Assembly: GCF_900101855.1 (NCBI RefSeq)
Contig: NZ_FMVC01000002.1
Coordinates: 625,599 to 689,598 of the forward strand
Direction: 5' to 3'
Source: Flavobacterium anhuiense
GTDB taxonomy: Bacteria; Bacteroidota; Bacteroidia; Flavobacteriales; Flavobacteriaceae
DNA: 64,000 nucleotides
Shown piece by piece: positions 33,580 to 42,552 of the stretch. The notes under the pieces are model-generated. The model did no database searches. It was not told where the DNA came from and saw only the letters and a program-made list of their open reading frames with translations. Each line of letters begins with the position of its first letter. The stretch's first letter is position 1. Both the position numbers and the translations under genes were made by a program.

Positions 33580-36486
33580 TTATTTCAAGCAATTTCTCAA
33601 AATACTAACAGGATGCTGTGCTTCACGCTTCGTCCCATCATAAATTTGATGACGACAACTTGTTCCAGCAGCAGCAATTTTTACATTTTCCGCTGTATTA
33701 CGCACTTTTGGAAATAAAGTATCTTCTCCCATTTGCATGCTCACCTGATAATGCTCTTTTTCATAACCAAAAGAACCTGCCATTCCGCAACATCCAGAAT
33801 TGTAAATCGTAACCGTGTTATTTTTAGGAAGATTTAGCATGGCAAAAGTAGCTTCAACAGAACTTAAAGATTTCTGGTGGCAATGTCCGTGGATTTTAAT
33901 TTCTTTAGCTTCTTCAGAAAAAGAATCTGAAGTTATCTTTCCGTCTATGATTTCTTTTTTGAAAAATTCTTCAATTGTAAATGCATTTCTAGACAACTTT
34001 TCTGCAGCTTCTTTATCATCGGCTAAACGAAGATATTCATCTCTAAAAGTCAAAATCGCCGAAGGTTCAATTCCAACCAAAGGCGCATTGGCTAAAACCA
34101 AATCTTTAAAAATATTTACGTTGTGATTAGCTATTTTCTTCGCCTCTTCCAGAAATCCTTTTGAAAGATACGTTCTTCCACTTTCTTCATGATCTACAAC
34201 CAAAACCTGATAACCCAATTTAGTCAACAATTCAAAAGCATCAATTCCAATATTTACGTCGTAATAATTCGTAAATTCATCAACAAACAGATACAATCTT
34301 CCGTTTGGAAAATCGGTTTGTGAAGGTTTATTGTTTTGATACCATTTTCTAAAAGTCTTTTTCGCTAATAATGGAACTTGTCTTTCTGGCGCAATTCCCA
34401 TTGTTTTTTTTACCAATGACTGATTCGAAATAAAATTCGTAATCGAAGGGAATTTGCTTCCCATTTTGTTCAATTTGGCATTGTTGGCAAAAATTTTATT
34501 TCGGGTCGAAAATCCGTTTGCTTTTTGGTATTGGTATAAAAATTCTGCTTTAAGAGTTGCAACGTCCACATTACTTGGGCATTCGCTTGCACAGGCTTTA
34601 CAGCTCACGCACAACTCAAAAACTTCGTATAATTCCTTTTGGTCAAATTTGTTTTCTTTTTCAGAGTACGTCAAATATTCGCGTAAAGCGTTTGCTCTTG
34701 CACGAGTTGTCTCTTTTTCATTTCTGGTCGCACGATAACTCGGGCACATCGCTCCGCCCGCCGATGGCATTTTTCTACAATCGCCAGAGCCGTTACATTT
34801 TTCGGCTGCACGTAAAATTCCCAAACTGTCTGAGAAATCCTGAAACGTTTTAATATCTGGTTCTACCCTGCCCGAAACTACGCGATGATTTTCGTCCATT
34901 TTCAAAGCATTGACAATCTTCCCGATATTTAAAACCGAATTTGGATCGAATGCCAGTTTTAACCTTTTCAGCAATTCGTAATTCTTATCGCCAATCATAA
35001 ACGGAATAAACTCTCCGCGTACAATTCCGTCACCGTGTTCACCGCTTAACGAACCTCTGTATTTTTTCACCAAATGCGCTACTTCCGTCGCAATGGTTCT
35101 GAATAATTTTAAGTCAGATGTTTTCTTCAAATTCAAAACAGGACGCAAGTGCAATTCTCCCGCACCCGCATGTGCGTAATAAATCGCTTCTTGTCCGTGA
35201 CGCAACATCATCGCTGAAAACTCTGCAATATAGGCTGGTAAATCACTTAATTCTACTGCCGTATCTTCAATAGAATCGGCAGCTTTATCATCGCCTACAA
35301 TACTTCCTAAAAGTCCTAGACCCGCTTTTCGCAATTCGTTTGCTTTTTCAATATCGGGACCGTAAATTTTTACGAGCGCATAACCAAAATTGTTTTTTTC
35401 TAAATCGGCAATTAAAGCATTTGCCTGATTTTCGGCATCTTCCAATGTATCAGATGCTACTTCAAACAGCATAATCGCTTTTGGTTCTCCAACCAAAAAG
35501 AAACGGTTTTTAATATGTTCGCGATTGGTTTTCGTACAATCCAAAATCGTGTCGTCGATCATTTCGCAAGTGTACAAATGATGTTTCATTGCCACCACAA
35601 CAGATTCCAAAGATTCCTGAATCGTATGATAATGCGCCACAACCATAATACTATGAGGTGGCGGTAAATCGTCAACTTTTAAAGTTACTTCGGTTGTGAA
35701 GGCCAAAGTTCCTTCGCTTCCGCAAAGTAATTTTCCTAAGTTTATTGTTGGTTCAGTTCCGCCAAACAATTCAGATTTTAGCAGAATATCAACTGCATAA
35801 CCTGTATTTCGTCTGTGAATTTCTGGTTTCGGAAACTCTTTAATAATTTCTTCCTGATTTTCTTTTACCGAAAGTTCGTCGTAAACGCTTTTGTAAATTT
35901 TATTTTCTAAAGAATCGCCTTTGGTTTTCTCAATAAATTCCGCCGAAGTCAATTCGCCAAAAGCAACTTCCGTTCCGTCACTCAAAATCGCTTTTACCTC
36001 AGCAATTTTATCGCGCGTCACACCGTATCGAATCGAAGTTGTTCCAGATGAATTATTTCCCACCATTCCGCCAATCATCGCACGGTTTGATGTTGAAGTA
36101 ATTGGAGCAAAAAATACACCGTGAGGTTTTAAATACAAATTCAGTTCATCACGAATAACGCCAGGCTGAACAGTAACCGTTTTTTTTTCGGCATCATAAC
36201 CCAATATTTTGGTAAAATGTTTCGAAACATCCACCACAAGGCCGTCGCCAACAGCTTGTCCTGCCAATGAAGTTCCTGCAGTTCTTGGCGTAATCGAAAT
36301 ATTATGTTCTGCCGCAAAGCGAATTAACCTGCTGATATCTGCTGTAGATTTAGGCAAAGCCACCGCATTTGGCCGAATCCGATACACCGATGCATCTGTC
36401 GAATAAAGTGTTTTATGAAGATCATCGTATAAAAGTGTGCCTTCGAGTTCGCTGGCTAATTGCTCTAAATGAGATTGGGTCAACAT
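33580..36486 (-). CDS. FAD- and Fe-S-dependent 2-hydroxyacid dehydrogenase, fused GlcD/CCG type
   Basis: 968 aa from the ATG at 36486. Domains in order: FAD-binding PCMH type (PRTAGTSLAGQAVGDGLVVDVSKHF, PGVIRDELN, GGMVGNNSSGTTSIRYGVT), FAD-oxidase C-terminal domain (AHAGAGELHLRPVLNL, SGEHGDGIVRGEFIP), ferredoxin-like cysteine clusters (CNGSGDCRKM...MCPSYRATRNE and CVSCKACASECPSNVDV), then a heterodisulfide-reductase-like CCG region (HGHCHQKS, NSGCCGMAGSFGYE). Such fusions oxidise D-lactate, glycolate or D-2-hydroxyglutarate and feed the quinone pool; which one is not readable from the sequence. Confidence 0.88.
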   Translation of the reverse strand: MLTQSHLEQLASELEGTLLYDDLHKTLYSTDASVYRIRPNAVALPKSTADISRLIRFAAEHNISITPRTAGTSLAGQAVGDGLVVDVSKHFTKILGYDAEKKTVTVQPGVIRDELNLYLKPHGVFFAPITSTSNRAMIGGMVGNNSSGTTSIRYGVTRDKIAEVKAILSDGTEVAFGELTSAEFIEKTKGDSLENKIYKSVYDELSVKENQEEIIKEFPKPEIHRRNTGYAVDILLKSELFGGTEPTINLGKLLCGSEGTLAFTTEVTLKVDDLPPPHSIMVVAHYHTIQESLESVVVAMKHHLYTCEMIDDTILDCTKTNREHIKNRFFLVGEPKAIMLFEVASDTLEDAENQANALIADLEKNNFGYALVKIYGPDIEKANELRKAGLGLLGSIVGDDKAADSIEDTAVELSDLPAYIAEFSAMMLRHGQEAIYYAHAGAGELHLRPVLNLKKTSDLKLFRTIATEVAHLVKKYRGSLSGEHGDGIVRGEFIPFMIGDKNYELLKRLKLAFDPNSVLNIGKIVNALKMDENHRVVSGRVEPDIKTFQDFSDSLGILRAAEKCNGSGDCRKMPSAGGAMCPSYRATRNEKETTRARANALREYLTYSEKENKFDQKELYEVFELCVSCKACASECPSNVDVATLKAEFLYQYQKANGFSTRNKIFANNAKLNKMGSKFPSITNFISNQSLVKKTMGIAPERQVPLLAKKTFRKWYQNNKPSQTDFPNGRLYLFVDEFTNYYDVNIGIDAFELLTKLGYQVLVVDHEESGRTYLSKGFLEEAKKIANHNVNIFKDLVLANAPLVGIEPSAILTFRDEYLRLADDKEAAEKLSRNAFTIEEFFKKEIIDGKITSDSFSEEAKEIKIHGHCHQKSLSSVEATFAMLNLPKNNTVTIYNSGCCGMAGSFGYEKEHYQVSMQMGEDTLFPKVRNTAENVKIAAAGTSCRHQIYDGTKREAQHPVSILRNCLK

Positions 36487-36686
36487 ATTAAATGGTGCTT
36501 TTTCTTTAAAATAATTCCTCAAAAATTGAGACAACAAATATAAAGATATAGCAGTTTAAAATGTACAAAATGGGAATTTATCTAAACCTCAGCCTCGCAT
36601 TTTTATAAAATTAAAGTCGAATTCTATAAACGCTCCCAATATCGAAATCGTAATTTTAAGAATTTACATATTACGGCTTTATTATC

Positions 36687-37499
36687 ATGGAAAATTTCGT
36701 TCAGGACGTCTTTAAACACTTAGAAAACTATTATTACAGCATTGTCGATCTTACGCCAAAATTTATTCTGGCGATTCTCGTCGTTTTAATTTCATGGTTT
36801 ATTGCGAGCCGTGTTGGCCTTTTTGCTGGAAACCGACTCAAAGCCAAAATGCACGATCGCCTTTTGGCAGTTTTTATTGCCCGATTAATTAAATCGGTTT
36901 TAATTATCATCGGAATCTTGTTTATGTTCCGAATCATTGGTCTCGAAGGCGTTGCACAAAGTATGCTTGCTGGCGCTGGAATCTCAGCTTTCGTTATTGG
37001 TTTTGCGCTGAAAGATATTGGAGAAAATTTCCTTGCGGGAATTCTGCTCGCTTTCAAACGTCCGTTTTCTATTGGTGATATTATCGAAAGTAATGGCGTA
37101 AAAGGCGAAGTCATCAATCTCAACCTGCGCGATACTGAAGTAAAAAGCGATTCTAAAATCATTTATATCCCAAACGCGCTTCTTATAAAAAACACTTTAA
37201 TTAACTACAACAGCGAAGGTTTTCTGCTTCAGACTTTCACAGTCGGACTGGAATATGGTTCTGATTATACCCGCGCCATCGAACTCGTAAAAGAAGTTTT
37301 AGGCAACAGCGAAGAAGTAACCGAAAAAGACCACGAAAACGCCGCCGTAATTACCGATGTCGCCGCTGCGGGTGTTATTCAGCTGAATGTTCGCTATTGG
37401 GTTAAAACCGCATCAACGATTCAAAATTCTGAATGCCGTTCTAAGATTATTGCAGCGGTTTTGAAGAAATTGAAGGAGAATGGGTTTGTGTTGAAATAA
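36687..37499 (+). CDS. mscS: small-conductance mechanosensitive channel (MscS family)
   Basis: 270 aa, close to the 286 aa of the E. coli protein. Three membrane helices (residues ~22-42, 62-82, 90-112); the third is the Gly/Ala-rich pore helix GAGISAFVIGFALKDIGENFLAGILLAF. Next come the beta domain (FKRPFSIGDIIESNGVKGEVINLNLRDTEVKSDSKIIYIPNALLI) and a C-terminal alpha/beta vestibule. It opens on hypo-osmotic shock to release solutes. Confidence 0.92.
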   Translation: MENFVQDVFKHLENYYYSIVDLTPKFILAILVVLISWFIASRVGLFAGNRLKAKMHDRLLAVFIARLIKSVLIIIGILFMFRIIGLEGVAQSMLAGAGISAFVIGFALKDIGENFLAGILLAFKRPFSIGDIIESNGVKGEVINLNLRDTEVKSDSKIIYIPNALLIKNTLINYNSEGFLLQTFTVGLEYGSDYTRAIELVKEVLGNSEEVTEKDHENAAVITDVAAAGVIQLNVRYWVKTASTIQNSECRSKIIAAVLKKLKENGFVLK

Positions 37500-37614
37500 G
37501 GTACAAAGACCCAAAGTTGCAAAGTGACAAAGGTTTCTCTCTAAATAAATTGTCATCTTGAGTGATCTTATATCCATCGAAAAAGGCTCATAAAAACATA
37601 AAAAACGATTGTTA

Positions 37615-37790
37615 CCCTGAGCAGAGTCGAAGGCTTATGAAAACGAAAACCTCTTCTTTTGGGATTTGGAATTTAAAAATTGGAATTTAGGTAAGAAGCT
37701 ATTTCCTGCTGTCCGCTATATCTTTTACGCCGAACCTCGGCGCAAAAGGATGCCGCTTCCATCAGGGCTAGGGCACTTGGTTTCATTAAT
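37615..37790. ncRNA. structured dispersed repeat, possible Flavo-1-type RNA
   Basis: The stretch ~37688-37780 reads, on the minus strand, AGCCCTGATGGAAGCGGCATCCTTTT, then a GC-rich hairpin (GCGCCGA-GG-TTCGGCGT), then AAAAGATATAGCGGACAGCAGG. This hairpin-between-constant-flanks form is one I associate with a repeat seen many times in Flavobacterium chromosomes; it may be what Rfam calls Flavo-1 RNA, but I cannot check. It is much richer in G+C than its surroundings. A copy of the GAGCAGAGTCGAAG repeat lies at 37617-37633. Confidence 0.45.
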
Positions 37791-37795
37791 AGATT

Positions 37796-38038
37796 TTAAT
37801 GAAATATAAATAGATAAAGTCGTTTTAAGATTTCAAATAACATCGCAATAATTCCAACCCCTGCAATGCCATAAACTTTCCAACTACGCATTTTTGTCAG
37901 AGAGTCCATTTCTAAACCTTCTTTTTCCAGTTTTTTAGATTCTTTTATATCTCCAGATCTAATCCACCAAATAAGTAATGTAAAAACAGTAATTCCTCCA
38001 AGTAGTACAAAAATACTTTCGTCTTGTATATATTTCAT
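37796..38038 (-). CDS. small membrane protein, 80 aa
   Basis: Two hydrophobic segments (residues ~8-25 and ~52-75) separated by a charged loop (SGDIKESKKLEKEGLEMDSLTKMRSWKVYG). No family recognised. It lies 7 bases downstream of the broken LRR gene on the same strand and was probably co-transcribed with it. Confidence 0.55.
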   Translation of the reverse strand: MKYIQDESIFVLLGGITVFTLLIWWIRSGDIKESKKLEKEGLEMDSLTKMRSWKVYGIAGVGIIAMLFEILKRLYLFIFH

Positions 38039-38045
38039 TTATATA

Positions 38046-38830
38046 TTATTTACAGTCAAATGGTGGCAATACCTCTGAATAAGTACCATATAATTCACCA
38101 CCTCGGTCTTTAAAAGCCTTTATACTAGGATGATTACACATAATAAAACTATCCAAATAAAGCCTAACAAGTCTGCTATTTGGATCTACAATAATTACAG
38201 TATTACGTAGATTATCTTTACAATTCAGTTCTATCAATCCTTTGTTTTGTCTAATGTCCAAAACAGAAAGTTGATTATATGGACAATAAATTTTTCTCAA
38301 AACATCATTTTCCCCAAACTTAATAGTGGTCAGCAAATTACAACAACAAAAAAGCTCAATTAAATTGAGATTTTTACTAACATCAAGAGTAGTGAGTTTA
38401 TTATTACTGCAGTCAATTTTTATTAAATTTATATTCTTACTTACATCAATATGCGTAAGCTGATTATGCCCACAATAAAGATTCGTCAACGCCAAATTTT
38501 TGCTTACATCAATAGTTGTCAACTGATTCTACACAATCAAGTTTTTTTTAAAGATGTAAAATATTCTATGCCTGATAAAGAAGTTATATTTTTATTTCTG
38601 ATACTCATTATCTCATCATAAGAAACAACAGAAGGATGATTTGATATAAATTTACCATCCGCTGTAAAAGCCAACGGCACTATCTTTCTTAAACAAGCTT
38701 TAAAATTTGCGTCTGGAATTTCAGCATAAATAGGAGTAACATTATTTTTTTCTGAACAGCTATAAAATGTATTAATTACTAATAATGCTGTACAAAACAA
38801 AGTAATACGAATCAAAATTCTATTTTTCAT
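38046..38830 (-). pseudogene. leucine-rich-repeat lipoprotein, broken by frameshifts
   Basis: The first part (38830-38537) is a lipoprotein start (MKNRILIRITLFCTALLVINTFYSC) leading to GIEYFTSLKK and then a stop. The second part (38522-38046) is five ~21-residue repeats of the type LTTIDVSKNLxLxxLxCxxNQ. Joining needs two small shifts near 38530-38549: a stretch of 8 A (minus strand) after which LDCVE appears in another frame, and a net gain of bases before NQLTTIDVSKN. It was probably a surface LRR protein; it is now likely inactive, unless the A8 tract is phase-variable. Confidence 0.75.
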
Positions 38831-38988
38831 TATTTGATTTATTTGGATATTCTCTTTTGTAAAAATATCGTTTTATATTTACAAAGCGCAAATGATTTTT
38901 TTAGTGTAAAAAATCATTTTAAGAATATAATATTTTTCTTACTTAAAATATTTTTTTGATATCTTTACAATCCTAAACACAAAGAAAT

Positions 38989-39183
38989 ATGATATCAAAA
39001 AAACTTTTGCCCGTGCGGTATGGTGGCGGTATTGGAAACAACTGCAACGCACTTTGTGGCGTAGGACACCTTAGCTGTGCGGGTTCTTTTCCTAAACACA
39101 AAGATTATGAGTACCAACACAATTTCAAAACAAACCGAAATCAAGCTTTTGAATTTTTTCAACGACAGAATCGATCCTGTTGA
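38989..39183 (+). CDS. possible small Gly/Cys-rich peptide gene, 64 aa
   Basis: Doubtful gene. It starts MISKKLLPVRYGGGIGNN then CNALCGVGHLSCAGSF, with a Gly/Cys-rich centre and a GGG that resembles a double-glycine leader, and overlaps the next gene in another frame. Its start is preceded by the same leader (TCCTAAACACAAAGA, 38971-38985) that precedes the next gene (39090-39104). A TATCTTTA box lies at 38960-38967. Without comparative data it may be only part of a leader duplication. Confidence 0.3.
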   Translation: MISKKLLPVRYGGGIGNNCNALCGVGHLSCAGSFPKHKDYEYQHNFKTNRNQAFEFFQRQNRSC

Positions 39184-39340
39184 AATGGCTAAAACATTAA
39201 GGCAGGTAAATTTTACGCTCGCTTTATGTGTTTTGAGCGAACATGAAACATTTCAAAGCGAAATCATCAAATTAAGAGACAGCTTTTATTGGCTCAATGA
39301 ATTAGCAGAAACTTTAAATCCATATTTGGAGGTGGAGTAG
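39107..39340 (+). CDS. hypothetical protein, 77 aa
   Basis: Starts MSTNTISKQTEIKLLNFFNDRIDPVEMAKTLRQVNFTLALCVLSEHETF at ATG 39107; the frame extends ten codons higher, into the duplicated leader. All-helical, with no signal or membrane segment. The family is not recognised, but the regular heptad-like pattern and the clean terminator after it support a real gene. Confidence 0.55.
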   Translation: MSTNTISKQTEIKLLNFFNDRIDPVEMAKTLRQVNFTLALCVLSEHETFQSEIIKLRDSFYWLNELAETLNPYLEVE

Positions 39341-39351
39341 AATTTAAAAAG

Positions 39352-39382
39352 AAAAACCTCGATTTTTTAAGTCGAGGTTTTT
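39352..39382 (+). terminator. terminator after the 39107 gene
   Basis: An 11-bp perfect stem (AAAAACCTCGA/TCGAGGTTTTT) with a 9-nt loop, 11 bases after the stop codon. Confidence 0.85.
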
Positions 39383-39647
39383 TATTTCATTAATTAAGAT
39401 TACAATTGTAATGCCTTTCGAGTTATTTCAAACTAGCTTCGGAGAAGCAAAATATTTATAGCCATTTTGATTCGTCGTCACAAAAGCTTCAGCAGAGCGA
39501 CATATTTAAACACTAATATTCCATCTCTATTGATTTTTTGTTAATTCTTGTAAATAGAAACAATAAAATCTCTTTTTTCTAAATTTATACGCAAATAAAT
39601 CCCATTTTAGCGTTTCCAAATTAATTGCGTTTTTAAGATTACTCGAA

Positions 39648-40856
39648 ATGAATAAAAACATAAAAGCTCTCTACGAAATTGCTCAAAAAGAGACTCGAAA
39701 AATATTAGGTTTAATGTCAGGAACTTCTCTTGATGGACTCGATTTGGCTCTTTGTGAAGTTTCGGGCGAAGGCGGAAATACGGCTGTAAAAATACAACAA
39801 TTTGAAACTATCGATTACGACGACGATATTAAAACCGAAATCAGAAAAGTATTTGCGCAGAAAACAATCGACTTTCAGCATTTGGTCTTATTAAACGAAT
39901 GGATTGCAGATTTGCACGCTGGAATGATAAACGATTGTCTTGCTAAATGGAATATTCCCGCAACCGAAGTTGATTTGATTGCTTCGCACGGACAAACTGT
40001 TCTGCATGCGCCAAAGTTTTTACATCAGCAGGAAAAATTTCCAAATGCTACTCTGCAAATTGGGGACGGCGATCATATTGCGGTAAAAACGGGAATTATC
40101 ACACTTTCAGATTTTAGACAAAAGCACGTTGCTGCGGGTGGCGAAGGTGCGCCTTTGGCGGTTTACGGCGATTATTTATTATTCAGCAAAAAAGGAGAAA
40201 ACCGAATTATGCTCAACATGGGCGGAATCGCAAATTTCACTTATTTGCCCGCTTCACAAAATGCCGAAGAAGTTTTTGTAACCGATACTGGAACAGCCAA
40301 TACTTTAATCGATATTTTCACCAAACAGTTTTTCCCTCAAAAAAGCTTCGATAAAGATGCTGAAATCGCTAAAAAAGGAACGGTAAATCAAGAACTTTTA
40401 AACGAATTAAAAAGCGATGCTTTCTTCCAGAAAAGTTTTCCAAAAACGATTGGTCAGGAATTATTTAATCATGATTTTGTGAATTCGGCTTTGGTAAAAT
40501 TAGGATTACAGAATATTTCGGCACCAGATTTGCTGGCCACTTTGACACGTCTGAGCGCAGAAACGATTGCCGAAGCGGTTTTGTTTGTTGTAGAAAATAC
40601 TAAAACTCCAATCGAAGAGTTTACAGTTTATATGTCTGGCGGTGGCGCTCGAAATCCGTTAATGGTGAAGTGGTTGCAGGAATTATTGCCTTGTAAATTT
40701 GAAAAAAGCGACATTCTCGGAATTTCAGGCGATGCCAAAGAAGCAGTTTTGTTTGCCGTTTTGGCCAATGAAACCGTTGCTGGCGGCAATTATAATTTTG
40801 GTTCACAAAAAGGAATTCCGTCAGTAACAATGGGGAAAATTTCTTTCCCAGATTGA
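39648..40856 (+). CDS. anmK: anhydro-N-acetylmuramic acid kinase
   Basis: 402 aa. AnmK opens and phosphorylates 1,6-anhydroMurNAc to MurNAc-6-phosphate during murein recycling, with ATP, in the cytoplasm. Signature pieces are ILGLMSGTSLDGLDLALCE (phosphate loop), SHGQTVLHAP, QIGDGDHIA, MLNMGGIANFTYLP, VTDTGTANTLID and the C-terminal YMSGGGARNPLMVKWLQELL. It is the first gene of a same-strand block with other murein turnover genes. No murQ-type etherase gene is in the block. Confidence 0.93.
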   Translation: MNKNIKALYEIAQKETRKILGLMSGTSLDGLDLALCEVSGEGGNTAVKIQQFETIDYDDDIKTEIRKVFAQKTIDFQHLVLLNEWIADLHAGMINDCLAKWNIPATEVDLIASHGQTVLHAPKFLHQQEKFPNATLQIGDGDHIAVKTGIITLSDFRQKHVAAGGEGAPLAVYGDYLLFSKKGENRIMLNMGGIANFTYLPASQNAEEVFVTDTGTANTLIDIFTKQFFPQKSFDKDAEIAKKGTVNQELLNELKSDAFFQKSFPKTIGQELFNHDFVNSALVKLGLQNISAPDLLATLTRLSAETIAEAVLFVVENTKTPIEEFTVYMSGGGARNPLMVKWLQELLPCKFEKSDILGISGDAKEAVLFAVLANETVAGGNYNFGSQKGIPSVTMGKISFPD

Positions 40857-40871
40857 AAATAAAAAAAATAG

Positions 40872-40936
40872 CCACGAATTCACGAATTATTTTTTAAATA
40901 CTTTGCGTAAAATAAAATTCGTGAATTTGTGGCAGA
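40872..40936. repeat. inverted CCACGAATTCACGAATT pair
   Basis: Left arm 40872-40892 and right arm about 40917-40936 (AATTCGTGAATTTGTGGC) pair as a hairpin over ~25 nt. The same motif family occurs at 999-1029, 1233-1253, 20157-20363 and 32098-32122. The right arm here also supplies the TTTG of the next gene's promoter. Confidence 0.7.
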
Positions 40937-40958
40937 AAAAAAATTAAGCCTATTTTTG
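40926..40958 (+). promoter_or_regulatory. promoter of the GHL10 gene, partly inside a repeat
   Basis: TTTG 40926-40929, a 21-nt spacer, TATTTTTG 40951-40958: a full match to the Bacteroidota consensus, 22 bases before ATG 40981. The -33 half is part of the dispersed repeat's right arm. Confidence 0.7.
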
Positions 40959-40980
40959 GTTTTTGTTTAAAAAGATTGAA

Positions 40981-42552
40981 ATGCATAAAAATCAGCACTT
41001 ATTATACTCTATTATATTTTTATTTTTCTTTGGATGGAAATCTTTTTCACAGGAAAAAACAATGCATCCAAAAAATGAATTTAGAGGTGTCTGGATTGCA
41101 ACCGTTGTAAATATCGATTGGCCAAAAACAGCAACAGACAACGTAGAAAAAGAAAAAGCTGATTATCTTGAAATTTTAGAAGCCTACAAAAAACTAAATT
41201 ATAACGCTGTAATTGTTCAGGTTCGAAGTGTGGGTGATGCTATCTATCCATCTGAATTTGCTCCTTGGTCACGCTTCTTGACTGGAAAAGAAGGTTTGGC
41301 CCCAAATCCGTATTACGATACTCTGGCTTGGATGATTGAGCAGGCGCACAACCGTGGATTTGAATTTCACGCTTGGTTAAATCCGTATCGTGCCACTTTC
41401 GACTTAAATAAAAATCTTCTAAGTCCAAATCATGATCTTTTTAAGCATCCAGAATGGATGATTGAATACGGCGGAAAATATTATTATGATCCTGCTTTGC
41501 CTGAAGTTCAGGCACATTTAACAAAAGTGGTAAAAGAAGTCGTTGATAAATATGATATCGACGCGATTCATTTTGACGATTATTTTTATCCGTACGCTGT
41601 TCCAGGAAAAGTTTTTAACGATTCTGCATCTTACAAAAAATATGGAGCAGGTTTAAGCCTCTCCGATTGGCGTCGTGCGAATGTGAGCAACTTTGTGCAT
41701 GCGATTTCCAATACAATCAAAGAAAGCAAACCTTGGGTTCAATTCGGAATTAGTCCGTTTGGGGTTTGGCGAAACAAATATCAAGATCCAAGAGGTTCTG
41801 AAACGCAATCTACTTCAAATTATGATGATTTGTACGCCGATCCGATGCTTTGGATGGATCAAAAATGGATCGATTATATTTTGCCGCAATTGTATTGGAG
41901 CATGAACAACACTAGAGCTTCTTATTCTAAATTGGTAAAATGGTGGTCGGAAAATGCTAATAACACAGCCATTTACATCGGGCATGCTACATATAAAATT
42001 AGAGCTGACGGCGATAAAAACTGGAATTATATGACCGAAATTCCAAATCAGATTGATTTTTTAAGAACCTTTAAAAATGTTTCTGGAAGTGCTTATTTCA
42101 GTTCAAAATGGTTTATGGGCAAAAACTTTGATGTGGTTCGCCATTTAGAAGAAAATCAATATAAATATCCTGCACTTCCTGCAGCGGTTCCAAATTTAAA
42201 ACATGTTATTATCGATACTCCAAAGGTTTTGGAGTACAGTAAAGACAGCATCAAATATAATTTCACATTCCAAAGTCCGCTAAATACAAAAGTTCGTTAT
42301 ATGGTGGTTTATGGAGGCGAACATATTTCGAAAATCGACATTAACGATGCGACAAAAATCATTGAAAAAGTTACCATAAAAGAAGTTGACGGCAAAATCA
42401 ATTTTGCTATTGCGGCCGGAAAACTAAATCTTTACAAAGCCTGTGCGGTAACTTTTATTGATTATTATGCCAACGAAAGCACACCAACGGCTATAGACCT
42501 CAAAAAACCATTTAAAAACTATACACCAAATCAACCTAATGAAAACAGATAA
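40981..42552 (+). CDS. exported GHL10-family (DUF187, YngK-like) glycosyl hydrolase
   Basis: 523 aa from ATG 40981, which begins the signal peptide (MHKNQHLLYSIIFLFFFGWKSFSQ). The TIM-barrel starts FRGVWIATVVNIDWPKT and continues VIVQVRSVGDAIYPSEFAPW, FHAWLNPYRATF and DAIHFDDYFYPY (acidic catalytic candidates), then a C-terminal Fn3-like part (residues ~410-510). Relatives act on peptidoglycan stem sugars or related glycans, although the activity is not firmly known. It overlaps the AmpG-like gene by 14 bases and lies in the murein block. Confidence 0.87.
   Translation: MHKNQHLLYSIIFLFFFGWKSFSQEKTMHPKNEFRGVWIATVVNIDWPKTATDNVEKEKADYLEILEAYKKLNYNAVIVQVRSVGDAIYPSEFAPWSRFLTGKEGLAPNPYYDTLAWMIEQAHNRGFEFHAWLNPYRATFDLNKNLLSPNHDLFKHPEWMIEYGGKYYYDPALPEVQAHLTKVVKEVVDKYDIDAIHFDDYFYPYAVPGKVFNDSASYKKYGAGLSLSDWRRANVSNFVHAISNTIKESKPWVQFGISPFGVWRNKYQDPRGSETQSTSNYDDLYADPMLWMDQKWIDYILPQLYWSMNNTRASYSKLVKWWSENANNTAIYIGHATYKIRADGDKNWNYMTEIPNQIDFLRTFKNVSGSAYFSSKWFMGKNFDVVRHLEENQYKYPALPAAVPNLKHVIIDTPKVLEYSKDSIKYNFTFQSPLNTKVRYMVVYGGEHISKIDINDATKIIEKVTIKEVDGKINFAIAAGKLNLYKACAVTFIDYYANESTPTAIDLKKPFKNYTPNQPNENR

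Noticed and set aside
36734..37162. 142-aa minus-strand ORF opposite mscS
   Set aside because: Antisense shadow of a well-supported channel gene; composition follows the codon pattern of the sense strand.
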